From assembly GCA_027011835.1 (NCBI GenBank), contig JALUZN010000453.1, forward strand, positions 1 through 5,822: 5,822 nucleotides of DNA, in the 5' to 3' direction. Shown in pieces: positions 1 to 5,705 of this stretch (positions within the stretch are counted from its first letter, which is position 1; each line of letters begins with the position of its first letter). Source of the stretch: Draconibacterium sp. (GTDB lineage: Bacteria > Bacteroidota > Bacteroidia > Bacteroidales > Prolixibacteraceae). A program made the position numbers and the translations under genes. The notes under the pieces were generated by a model, which worked only from the letters and a program-made list of their open reading frames with translations, ran no database searches and was not told the DNA's origin.

Positions 1-863
1 TCGCGGTTAAAAGCAGCCATCTCTTCGGCCCATTTAATTTGCTCCAGTACTTCTCTTTTATAGGCGAAACGCATCATCTCCTGAAATTTCAGAAAATAGA
101 ACTGTTCCTCTTCGCCCGGCGATAAAAATTCGAGTGCTTTTAGATAATTCCCATTGGCAAGATGAACAGCATCGGGGATAAGTGCTTCGTTTACACCGTC
201 AATTTTATAAAGTGCATTCCGAATCGATTCGTTATCGATAAACGGAAAATGAATGAGCTGTGCACGCGAACGGATGGTTCCAATAACCGCCTCCTCGTTT
301 TCGGTAATTAAAATAAAGAGTGTTTTATTTGGCGGTTCCTCAATTAGTTTTAGCAATTTGTTCGAACATGCTGTGTGCATCTTTTCAGGAAGCCAGATAA
401 TCATTATTTTATACTCCGACTCGAATGATTTCAAGTTTAACTTCCTGATTATCGACTCGCTTTCGCGTTCGAAGATTCCACCTTGTGCTTTTTCTGCATT
501 AATAAAAGTTAGCCACTGTCCTAAATTAAAATAGGGGCTCTTTTCTACCATTTCGCGCCATTGAGAAAGAAAATCGTCGCTTACCGCTTTTTTTATTTTT
601 GGGGTGTTAAAAATCGGAAACACAAAGTGCAAATCGGGGTGAGCCAGATTTTGATATTTATGACACGATGGACAAACGCCACACGAATCGGTGTCGGTGC
701 GGTTGGTGCACGAAATATATTGTGCATAAGCAATAGCCATTGCCAACTTTCCGGTTCCTTCGGCACCCGAGAATAGCAGAGCATGACTAATCCGCTCCTC
801 CTTTACGGCGGCTAGCAGTCGTTTTTTTACTCCGTCTTGTCCAATTACATCTTTAAAAAACAT
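1..863 (-). CDS. holB: DNA polymerase III subunit delta' (clamp-loader), partial, C-terminus beyond the window
   Basis: The reverse strand encodes 287 uninterrupted residues starting MFFKDVIGQ and running off the left edge. Delta' is the clamp-loader subunit that, with delta and tau/gamma, loads the sliding clamp onto primed DNA. Seen here: a Walker A-like GAEGTGKL (33-40), where the usual Ser/Thr after Lys is Leu, fitting the non-hydrolysing role of delta'; a four-cysteine zinc module (C52, C61, C64, C67); the AAA+ stretch KLLKLIEEPP (169-178); and SRA (199-201) in place of the SRC arginine-finger motif. The long insert at about residues 85-145 looks typical of Bacteroidota members. The start is secure: an in-frame TGA lies two codons upstream (867-869). 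Full-length Bacteroidota homologues are usually some 370-380 residues, so roughly 90, the C-terminal collar domain, are missing only because of the window edge. The gene is divergent from pgk. Confidence 0.93.
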   Translation of the reverse strand, partial: MFFKDVIGQDGVKKRLLAAVKEERISHALLFSGAEGTGKLAMAIAYAQYISCTNRTDTDSCGVCPSCHKYQNLAHPDLHFVFPIFNTPKIKKAVSDDFLSQWREMVEKSPYFNLGQWLTFINAEKAQGGIFERESESIIRKLNLKSFESEYKIMIIWLPEKMHTACSNKLLKLIEEPPNKTLFILITENEEAVIGTIRSRAQLIHFPFIDNESIRNALYKIDGVNEALIPDAVHLANGNYLKALEFLSPGEEEQFYFLKFQEMMRFAYKREVLEQIKWAEEMAAFNR

Positions 864-867
864 GATT

Positions 868-900
868 CAAAAATAGCTTTTTAATCATTGATATTCCAAA
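868..900 (-). promoter_or_regulatory. Predicted holB promoter (TTTG-N21-TAnnTTTG)
   Basis: On the minus strand a TTTG (-33 element, 897-900) is followed after 21 bases by TATTTTTG (868-875), an exact match to the Bacteroidota -7 box TAnnTTTG at good spacing. The box ends only four bases before the holB ATG at 863, so transcription from it would begin at or within the start codon, giving a leaderless or nearly leaderless message. AT-rich DNA yields such matches by chance, so this is a candidate. Confidence 0.45.
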
Positions 901-1005
901 CGTGTAACTTTATTTTTCGTTATATCTCTATTTAATCTGCCAACTTGTTTAGTATGTTGGTATTATTTCAATATTAAATTGTTTTCGACAAAAAATATCT
1001 GCTAT

Positions 1006-1033
1006 TTTGGGCTTAATATATTTCTTACCTTTG
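1006..1033 (+). promoter_or_regulatory. Predicted pgk promoter
   Basis: TACCTTTG (1026-1033) matches the Bacteroidota -7 box TAnnTTTG exactly. A TTTG at 1006-1009 could be the -33 element, but its 16-base spacing is slightly short. The expected start is near 1039-1041, giving an A-rich leader of about 28 bases with no Shine-Dalgarno sequence, as is usual in this phylum. Confidence 0.5.
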
Positions 1034-1067
1034 ATTGTTTTCAAAAAATAAATTAAAATAAAATACA

Positions 1068-2264
1068 ATGCAAACAATTAGCAACTACAATTTTAAAGGC
1101 AAAAAAGCACTCATTCGGGTTGACTTTAATGTGCCGTTAAACGAGAATTTTGAGATTACCGACGATACCAGAATGAGGGCAGCACTTCCAACCATTAAAA
1201 AAGTAATTGAAGGCGGTGGCTCTCCGGTAATTATGTCGCATTTAGGACGGCCAAAAAACGGTCCCGAAGAGAAGTTTTCGCTAAAACCGTTGGTAAATCA
1301 CCTTTCGGAATTACTGGGTGGTACTACTGTTAATATTGCTCCCGACTGTATTGGCGACGAAGTTAAAGCAATGGCAAACAACATAAAACCGGGTGAAGTT
1401 TTAATTTTAGAAAACCTCCGTTTTTATAAAGAAGAGACAAAAGGCGACGAAGAGTTTGCAAAAAAACTTTCGGAAATTGGTGACTGCTGGATAAACGATG
1501 CTTTTGGAACAGCTCACCGTGCACACGCTTCAACCGCTGTAATAGCAAAGTTTTTCCCCAACGATAAAATGTTTGGCTATTTAATTGAAAGCGAAGTTGA
1601 AAGTCTCGACAAAGTGGTGAAAAATCCACAGCGTCCGTTAACTGCAATAATGGGAGGCGCAAAAGTTTCGTCGAAAATTACAATCATCGAAAATCTGCTC
1701 GACAAAGTTGACAACCTGATTTTAGGTGGCGGAATGACGTTTACTTTCATAAAAGCAAATGGAGGAAGCGTTGGAAACTCGATTTGCGAAGATGATTATA
1801 TTGAGACTGCAAAAACAATTCAGAAAGTGGCAAAAGAGAAAGGTGTTAATTTAATTTTTGCCACCGATGTACTTGCTGCCGATGCTTTTAGTAACGATGC
1901 CAACACCAAAATTTTACCTGCTGATGAAATTCCTGAAGGATGGCAAGGTTTAGATGCCGGCCCCGAAAGTGTTGAAAGTTTTAAAGAGGTAATTAAAAAA
2001 TCGGGAACTATTCTGTGGAACGGTCCTGTTGGCGTTTTCGAAATGGAAACTTTTGCAAAAGGTTCGGTTGCCGTTGGAGAAGCTGTTGTTGAAGCAACCA
2101 AAAACGGAGCTTTCTCGCTTGTTGGTGGTGGCGACTCGGTTGCTTTAGTAAACCAGTTTGGTTTTGCCGATGGCGTTTCGTATATTTCTACTGCCGGTGG
2201 CGCTCTACTCGAATATCTCGAAGGAAAAACCCTTCCGGGAATTGCAGCAGTTCGCGGAGAATAA
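1068..2264 (+). CDS. pgk: Phosphoglycerate kinase
   Basis: Cytosolic glycolytic enzyme that transfers phosphate from 1,3-bisphosphoglycerate to ADP, giving 3-phosphoglycerate and ATP; it runs in reverse in gluconeogenesis. The 398-residue protein has normal family length and two Rossmann-like lobes. N-lobe substrate residues are visible: the signature RVDFNVPL (17-24), HLGRP (58-62), LENLRF with R118, and NDAFGTAHRAHAS with R151. C-lobe nucleotide residues follow: GGAKVSSK (196-203, catalytic-type Lys203), LWNGPVGVFE (316-325), GGGDS (353-357) and STAGGA (374-379). The last replaces the more common STGGGA, a mild variant not expected to abolish activity. The start MQTISNYNFKGKK fits the family N-terminus. 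The gene has its own promoter upstream and a strong terminator directly downstream, so it is probably monocistronic. Confidence 0.98.
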   Translation: MQTISNYNFKGKKALIRVDFNVPLNENFEITDDTRMRAALPTIKKVIEGGGSPVIMSHLGRPKNGPEEKFSLKPLVNHLSELLGGTTVNIAPDCIGDEVKAMANNIKPGEVLILENLRFYKEETKGDEEFAKKLSEIGDCWINDAFGTAHRAHASTAVIAKFFPNDKMFGYLIESEVESLDKVVKNPQRPLTAIMGGAKVSSKITIIENLLDKVDNLILGGGMTFTFIKANGGSVGNSICEDDYIETAKTIQKVAKEKGVNLIFATDVLAADAFSNDANTKILPADEIPEGWQGLDAGPESVESFKEVIKKSGTILWNGPVGVFEMETFAKGSVAVGEAVVEATKNGAFSLVGGGDSVALVNQFGFADGVSYISTAGGALLEYLEGKTLPGIAAVRGE

Positions 2265-2284
2265 AATCCGGAAGAAAATTATTT

Positions 2285-2331
2285 AAAAAAAATCCTCGAT
2301 TCTGTTACAATAGAATCGAGGATTTTTTTTT
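2285..2331. terminator. Bidirectional intrinsic terminator between pgk and the convergent lipoprotein gene
   Basis: A perfect 12-bp stem (ATCCTCGATTCT at 2292-2303 with AGAATCGAGGAT at 2312-2323) encloses an 8-base loop. It is preceded by a run of A (2285-2292) and followed by a run of T (2323-2331), so it forms a U-tailed hairpin in either direction. It lies 20-30 bases past the pgk stop and just beyond the end of the opposing lipoprotein gene, so it can serve both. Confidence 0.93.
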
Positions 2332-2344
2332 GATGAGACCTTTA

Positions 2345-3136
2345 CTAAATCTTTAACTTTTTCTGCAACATTTTCACTTCACGTTCCAGTGTTTTTTCGC
2401 GTTTAATTGTTTTCGAAAGAGCAAGTGCATCGCGAACAGCCTCTTTGTCGTAAGTTTCTAAAATTATATAGTAATATCTTTTCCCCAGAAAAACAGCTTT
2501 TAATCGTCGGTCAACATTTTTTGCAATAAATTCAATCACCCCATTATCTTTCCCGTTTCGGTAGGTTACCTTTTCCCATTTTGCCTCCATAAAATCGCTG
2601 TGATGATTATCGACACTGTTTAGCGGGATAGAATCTGTTTTAGCACTCTCGCCATTGTCGTACACTCGTAGTGCATAATGGTTTAGCCAGTTTTTTCCAT
2701 GATAATTACTGCTTAAATATAAATCCCCGCGCTCGTCGAGGTGTACCTGAATATACGACCTATCCCAGGCTCTTTTAAACGTTTGTCTTTTATGGGTGTA
2801 TCGCGTGTACCGGTCGAACTCGGTTTTCTCTTTTACAAAATTCTTTTCTAACTCGGTTTTTTGTGCTCGTAAAGAATCTAATAGTGCCTCCTTTTGCTGA
2901 AGTTCGGCAAAACTAATTTCGGTAATTAAATTTTTTGCTGCATTGGAAGTGTAAATGGCTTCGGGAAATAACTTTGGTATGCTGTCTAACTTTCTTAACG
3001 CTGCTGTGGTATCTTGTTTTGCCAACAAAATTTTTGCCTCGTTCAGTTTTATTCGTGCTTTCTCTTCGTCGGAAGCTCCGCAGGCCACAAAAATAACGAC
3101 CATTAAAAGGAACAAAAGTTGAATGATATTTTTCAT
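2345..3136 (-). CDS. Uncharacterised lipoprotein with helical/TPR-like N-terminal half
   Basis: I recognise no named family. The 263-residue product begins with a lipoprotein signal peptide: K2, a hydrophobic core (4-17) and a lipobox-like FVAC with Cys19 as the lipidation site. The -3 residue is Phe rather than the usual Leu/Val/Ile. The mature N-terminus is CGASDEEK; an acidic patch right after the cysteine resembles the surface-export signal described for Bacteroidota lipoproteins, so outer-leaflet display is possible. Residues about 25-70 look like a TPR-type helical pair (AKILLAKQDTTAALRKLDSI), 72-110 are charged and likely coiled coil, 120-215 are beta-rich with many aromatic residues, and 225-263 form a basic helix. 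No catalytic motif was seen. It converges on pgk and shares its terminator, and has its own predicted -7 box upstream. It is probably a single-gene unit acting at the envelope. Confidence 0.85.
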   Translation of the reverse strand: MKNIIQLLFLLMVVIFVACGASDEEKARIKLNEAKILLAKQDTTAALRKLDSIPKLFPEAIYTSNAAKNLITEISFAELQQKEALLDSLRAQKTELEKNFVKEKTEFDRYTRYTHKRQTFKRAWDRSYIQVHLDERGDLYLSSNYHGKNWLNHYALRVYDNGESAKTDSIPLNSVDNHHSDFMEAKWEKVTYRNGKDNGVIEFIAKNVDRRLKAVFLGKRYYYIILETYDKEAVRDALALSKTIKREKTLEREVKMLQKKLKI

Positions 3137-3153
3137 TGATAAATTGTTTTATG

Positions 3154-3161
3154 CAAAATTA
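3154..3161 (-). promoter_or_regulatory. Predicted -7 box for the lipoprotein gene
   Basis: The minus strand reads TAATTTTG, an exact TAnnTTTG match, 17 bases before the ATG. A leader of only about 10-14 bases would result. No convincing TTTG was found at the -33 position, so support rests on the box and its placement. Confidence 0.35.
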
Positions 3162-3294
3162 CTATTTTATACTAAAGTTGTTTTTAAATTGTGTGGGAAA
3201 TTAAAAGGCACAAACCAGATTATAAATATAAGTTGCCAACAATACTAATGGATTCTTTTGAAAAAACAAAGTTCCCATATTGCGAATTTTGTAT

Positions 3295-3302
3295 TATCTT
3301 TG
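3295..3302 (+). promoter_or_regulatory. Predicted -7 box for the higBA locus
   Basis: TATCTTTG matches TAnnTTTG exactly and ends 18 bases before the higB start codon, predicting a leader of about 12 bases. No clear -33 TTTG lies at 17-23 bases upstream; the nearest (3257-3260) is 34 bases away. The box sits just upstream of the gene pair, where HigA-type autorepression would act. Confidence 0.4.
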
Positions 3303-3320
3303 CATCTTGAATATATAATA

Positions 3321-3617
3321 ATGGAGAGAATATTTGCCAAAAGTACATTAAGAAAGTATTGGGAAAAATATCCAGAAACGGAACAATATTTAAAAACCTG
3401 GTATGATACTGCAATGAGTTCAGACTGAGATAAACCTAACACGGTAAAACAGACTTATGCAAATGCAAGTATTCTAAAAAACAACAGAATTGTATTTAAC
3501 ATAAAAGGGAACTCGTACAGACTGGTGACAAAGTTCAACTTTATAAAGAGATGGATTTTTATTAGATTTATCGGAACTCATAATGAGTATGATAAAATTG
3601 ATGCAAACACGATTTAA
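3321..3617 (+). pseudogene. higB: HigB-family toxin (RelE-like mRNA interferase), interrupted by an in-frame TGA
   Basis: Read through one stop, this frame gives 98 residues with the usual length and sequence of HigB-family toxins (RelE-like fold, ribosome-dependent mRNA cleavage). It opens MERIFAKSTLRKYWEKYPE, continues with NASILKNNRIVFNIKGNSYR (49-68), and ends with FIRFIGTHNEYDKIDANTI (80-98). That tail carries the conserved THxEYD segment, whose His87 and Tyr90 fall where family active-site residues lie. Codon 36 (3426-3428) is TGA. Homologues as I recall them have a conserved Trp here, in an (A/E)DWKTPNDIK-like stretch, so a single TGG-to-TGA change explains it. The frame is otherwise intact, with no frameshift. 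Translation would stop after 35 residues, before the RNase core, and no in-frame ATG follows. higA begins 11 bases downstream, so the order is toxin first. A sequencing error or stop readthrough cannot be excluded. Confidence 0.88.
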
Positions 3618-3628
3618 AATTTAAAGAC

Positions 3629-3997
3629 ATGAATATAAAACTGATTAAAACAGAAAGCGATTATCAAGCAGCATTAAAAAGACTTGAAATAATCTTTGAC
3701 GCTGAGATTGGAACGCAAGAAAGTGACGAGGCTGATATTATAGGATTATTGATTGATGATTATGAAAAAAAACACTATCCAATTGAAGCACCTGACCCAA
3801 TCGAAGCAATAAAAATCAGAATGGAGGAAATGCAACTTAAACAAGTTGATCTGGTAAATGAGATTGGTGGAAAAAGCAGGGTTTCCGAGATTCTTAATCG
3901 CAAACGTAAATTGACTGTTGAAATGATTCGAAAATTAACGGATAGACTAAATCTATCTCCAAACATTTTGATTAATGATTATCAGTTAATGCGATAA
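3629..3997 (+). CDS. higA: HigA-family antitoxin, XRE-type helix-turn-helix regulator
   Basis: The 122-residue protein has the two-part layout of HigA antitoxins. Residues 1-60 are an acidic, helical toxin-binding region (LIKTESDYQAALKRLE), followed by the characteristic YPIEAPDPIEAIKIRMEEM (50-68). Residues 69-115 form a Cro/C1-type helix-turn-helix: KQVDLVNEIGGKSRVSEILN with a recognition helix around 82-90, then LTVEMIRKLTDRLNL. Known HigA proteins neutralise HigB by direct binding and repress their own operon. It follows the higB frame by 11 bases and shares its predicted promoter. No Shine-Dalgarno is present, only an A-rich leader. Since higB appears disrupted, this is probably an orphan antitoxin that may still act as a DNA-binding repressor. 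Its reading frame shows no sign of decay. Confidence 0.92.
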   Translation: MNIKLIKTESDYQAALKRLEIIFDAEIGTQESDEADIIGLLIDDYEKKHYPIEAPDPIEAIKIRMEEMQLKQVDLVNEIGGKSRVSEILNRKRKLTVEMIRKLTDRLNLSPNILINDYQLMR

Positions 3998-4039
3998 AAA
4001 AGTACAGCTGGCACACAAAAAACATAGGTCATGCTGCGA

Positions 4040-4073
4040 TTGGTTTACCATAGACAAAGATTTAGTAAATTTG
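4040..4073 (+). promoter_or_regulatory. Predicted promoter of the SpoU-family methyltransferase gene
   Basis: TAAATTTG (4066-4073) is an exact TAnnTTTG box. A TTG at 4040-4042 lies 23 bases upstream, at the long end of the accepted -33 spacing. The predicted start near 4079 leaves a leader of about 57 bases containing a six-codon frame (ATG at 4090, TAA ending 4107) that is out of frame with the gene. Confidence 0.45.
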
Positions 4074-4136
4074 CACATCAGTTAAAACAATGAAAATTAT
4101 TGAATAATATGCGGCACGCCCCATATTTAAACCGAT

Positions 4137-4649
4137 ATGAAAACCAACTCTGTCTCTTTTTTTGCACATCAAATAATAAAACCGGTTTCACAAAATTCAG
4201 AGATTATTCTGGCAGTTTGGGAAATCGGAAACCCGTCGAATGCCGGACATATTATAAGACTGGCACACAATGTTGGGGCCCAAAAGGTGCTTTTTGTAAA
4301 CACCGAAGCAAATTTTAGAGCAGCAAAAATAAAAAAGACCGCAGGTTTTTCGTTCGAACAAATGGAGTGGAAATTTATTTCGAAAGCTGCTTTTGTAGAG
4401 CTTTTAGAAAGTGAATTCCGACTTGTTGTTTTAGAAACCTGTGAAGGAGCAAAAAGTATATTCGAGTCTGAGTTGCCTGATAAAACAATTTTGCTTGCAG
4501 GTAGCGAGTCGCACGGAATACCTGCGGAGATTATTGAACAAAGTTTTATGCAAGTCTATATTCCAATGGCGGGCGGTTGTAAATCAATGAATCTCTCTCA
4601 TGCCCTTTCGGTAGCCGCTTTCGAATGGTTTCGACAAAGAATTAAATAG
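4137..4649 (+). CDS. SpoU/TrmH-family RNA 2'-O-methyltransferase
   Basis: A 170-residue SPOUT-fold enzyme, expected to transfer a methyl group from S-adenosylmethionine to a ribose 2'-OH in tRNA or rRNA. All three family motifs are present: motif 1 NPSNAGHIIRLAHNVGA (32-48, with Asn35 and the catalytic-type Arg41), motif 2 LLAGSESHGIP (119-129, Glu124), and motif 3 IPMAGGCKSMNLSHALSVAAFE (142-163, Ser150/Asn152). These shape the trefoil-knot cofactor site; members act as dimers. It is a minimal catalytic domain: unlike RlmB it lacks an N-terminal L30e-like RNA-binding domain, and it is shorter than TrmH. The RNA target cannot be told from sequence, so no gene symbol is given; a TrmL-like or TrmH-like tRNA role is possible. 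The start is firm because an in-frame TAA lies three codons upstream (4128-4130). oxyR follows on the same strand after 90 bases but has its own promoter. Confidence 0.92.
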   Translation: MKTNSVSFFAHQIIKPVSQNSEIILAVWEIGNPSNAGHIIRLAHNVGAQKVLFVNTEANFRAAKIKKTAGFSFEQMEWKFISKAAFVELLESEFRLVVLETCEGAKSIFESELPDKTILLAGSESHGIPAEIIEQSFMQVYIPMAGGCKSMNLSHALSVAAFEWFRQRIK

Positions 4650-4687
4650 CTGTTTTTAGTTTCCATAAGAATAATCTGATAAGACAA

Positions 4688-4719
4688 TTGCAAATTTCAA
4701 TAGATTTTATCTATCTTTA
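4688..4719 (+). promoter_or_regulatory. Predicted oxyR promoter
   Basis: TTG (4688-4690), a 21-base spacer, then TATCTTTA (4712-4719), which differs from TAnnTTTG only in the last base. The start would lie near 4725, leaving a leader of about 15 bases to the ATG at 4740. The imperfect box and the overlapping operator suggest a regulated promoter. Confidence 0.45.
4700..4714 (+). promoter_or_regulatory. OxyR half-operator (ATAG-N7-CTAT) in the oxyR promoter
   Basis: The 15 bases ATAGATTTTATCTAT are a perfect dyad (ATAGAT, TTT, ATCTAT). They satisfy every fixed position of the dimer site defined for enterobacterial OxyR, ATAGntnnnanCTAT, which also contains the LysR T-N11-A pattern. The site enters the predicted -7 box, a position suited to autorepression. 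At the spacing expected for the second dimer of a tetramer the match is weak: ATCT at 4722-4725 and TTAC at 4733-4736, each 2 of 4. Binding is inferred. Confidence 0.55.
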
Positions 4720-4739
4720 AAATCTAAAATAATTACTCC

Positions 4740-5681
4740 ATGGTTACTCTAACTCAATTGGAATATATTGTTGCTGTTGATACATACCGGCATTTTGGAA
4801 AAGCTGCTGAACACTGTTTTATTACACAGCCAACACTTTCGATGCAAATAAAAAAGTTGGAAGAAGATTTGGAAATCATCATTTTCGACCGCAGTAAGCA
4901 ACCTTTAATTCCTACCGATGTTGGTGCAAAAATAATTGAACAGTCGCGAATTGTTTTAAAAGAGTCGGAGGAGATTGATAATATTGTAAAGGAACACAAG
5001 AATCAGGTTTCGGGAATGTTAAGAATTGGAATTATTCCAACACTTGCACCCTATTTGCTCCCCATTTTTATTGGAAGTTATAAAAAGAAATACCCAAATA
5101 TCTTTATTAAAGTTACCGAAGCAACCACCGAAAATATTGAAGAATTATTAAGCAAAGATTTGATTGACGTGGGTATTCTGGTTACTCCGCTTAAACAGGA
5201 AAAAATAATTGAAAAGCCTGTTTTTTATGAGGAGATGCTTATTTATGCAAACAAAGGCCACGCACTTCATTCGCAAAAAGAAATATTGGTGAAAGACATT
5301 GCCACGCCCCAAATATGGTTACTTAGCGACGGCCACTGCTTTCGCGACCAGGTAATAAATCTCTGTTCGTATGTTGGAACCGAAGACAGCGGACTACCAT
5401 TTCATTTCGAAGCCGGTTCGCTCGAAACCCTTATGAATATTGTTGACCGCGAAGGAGGAATTACATTAATTCCGGAACTGGCGGAAGCTACAATGAGCGA
5501 AAAAAGAAAAGGCAATGTCAGGCGTTTTACCAACCTCACACCGCTGCGCGAAGTAAGTTTAGTTTACTCGCGGCACTTTGCAAAACACAAACTCATTAAT
5601 CTTTTATGGCGCGAAATAAAGGAATCGATACCACCTGAATTACAAGACGATAACAGGGGAACGATTGTGCAATGGAGATAA
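4740..5681 (+). CDS. oxyR: Hydrogen-peroxide-sensing LysR-family regulator OxyR
   Basis: A 313-residue LysR-type activator of peroxide defence genes. An N-terminal winged helix-turn-helix (about 1-62; FGKAAEHCFITQPTLSMQIK) and linker helix (64-88) precede a two-lobed sensor domain (about 92-300). The diagnostic feature is GHCFRDQVINLC: Cys200 and Cys209 have the same nine-residue spacing as E. coli Cys199/Cys208, which form the activating disulfide. The surrounding peroxide-reactive residues are also kept (Thr101 in IPTLAPYLLP, His199, Arg202), as is the downstream SLETLMNIVDREGGITLIPELA. These separate OxyR from other LysR proteins. There is an additional Cys26 in the DNA-binding domain. Length and start fit the family. 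The gene has its own promoter with an OxyR-type half-site over it, suggesting autoregulation. No hairpin terminator is visible before the tRNA gene 44 bases downstream. Confidence 0.96.
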   Translation: MVTLTQLEYIVAVDTYRHFGKAAEHCFITQPTLSMQIKKLEEDLEIIIFDRSKQPLIPTDVGAKIIEQSRIVLKESEEIDNIVKEHKNQVSGMLRIGIIPTLAPYLLPIFIGSYKKKYPNIFIKVTEATTENIEELLSKDLIDVGILVTPLKQEKIIEKPVFYEEMLIYANKGHALHSQKEILVKDIATPQIWLLSDGHCFRDQVINLCSYVGTEDSGLPFHFEAGSLETLMNIVDREGGITLIPELAEATMSEKRKGNVRRFTNLTPLREVSLVYSRHFAKHKLINLLWREIKESIPPELQDDNRGTIVQWR

Positions 5682-5705
5682 GTTTTCCTATTAAAAAAAA
5701 ATAAT

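Noticed and set aside
253..784. Frames of 93, 71 and 63 residues within the first kilobase
   Set aside because: All overlap the continuous holB frame, which is open to the window edge and carries the zinc and AAA+ motifs.
940..960. CCAAC/GTTGG inverted repeat with an 11-base spacer between holB and pgk
   Set aside because: Arms of only 5 bp, no T tail, and no placement relative to either promoter that implies an operator.
3292..3320. TATTAT/ATAATA inverted repeat spanning the higBA promoter and start region
   Set aside because: Six-base pure A/T arms with a 17-base spacer are expected by chance here; considered as a HigA operator but too weak to call.
3426..3428. Selenocysteine or programmed recoding at the higB TGA
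   Set aside because: No stable hairpin is apparent just after the TGA, and homologues as recalled carry Trp, not Cys, at this place; a point mutation is simpler.
3220..3442. Two overlapping minus-strand frames of 64 and 65 residues
   Set aside because: They lie antisense to the higB frame and its promoter, have no motif, and the coherent HigB similarity is on the plus strand.
4008..4270. 11-base direct repeats: CTGGCACACAA at 4008 and 4260, TTTGCACATCA at 4070 and 4161
   Set aside because: The second copies lie inside the methyltransferase coding sequence, one encoding part of conserved motif 1, so they are best explained as chance.
4100..4318. 72-residue plus-strand frame overlapping the methyltransferase start
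   Set aside because: It is in another frame, with low-complexity composition and no family features, whereas the 4137 frame carries all three SpoU motifs.
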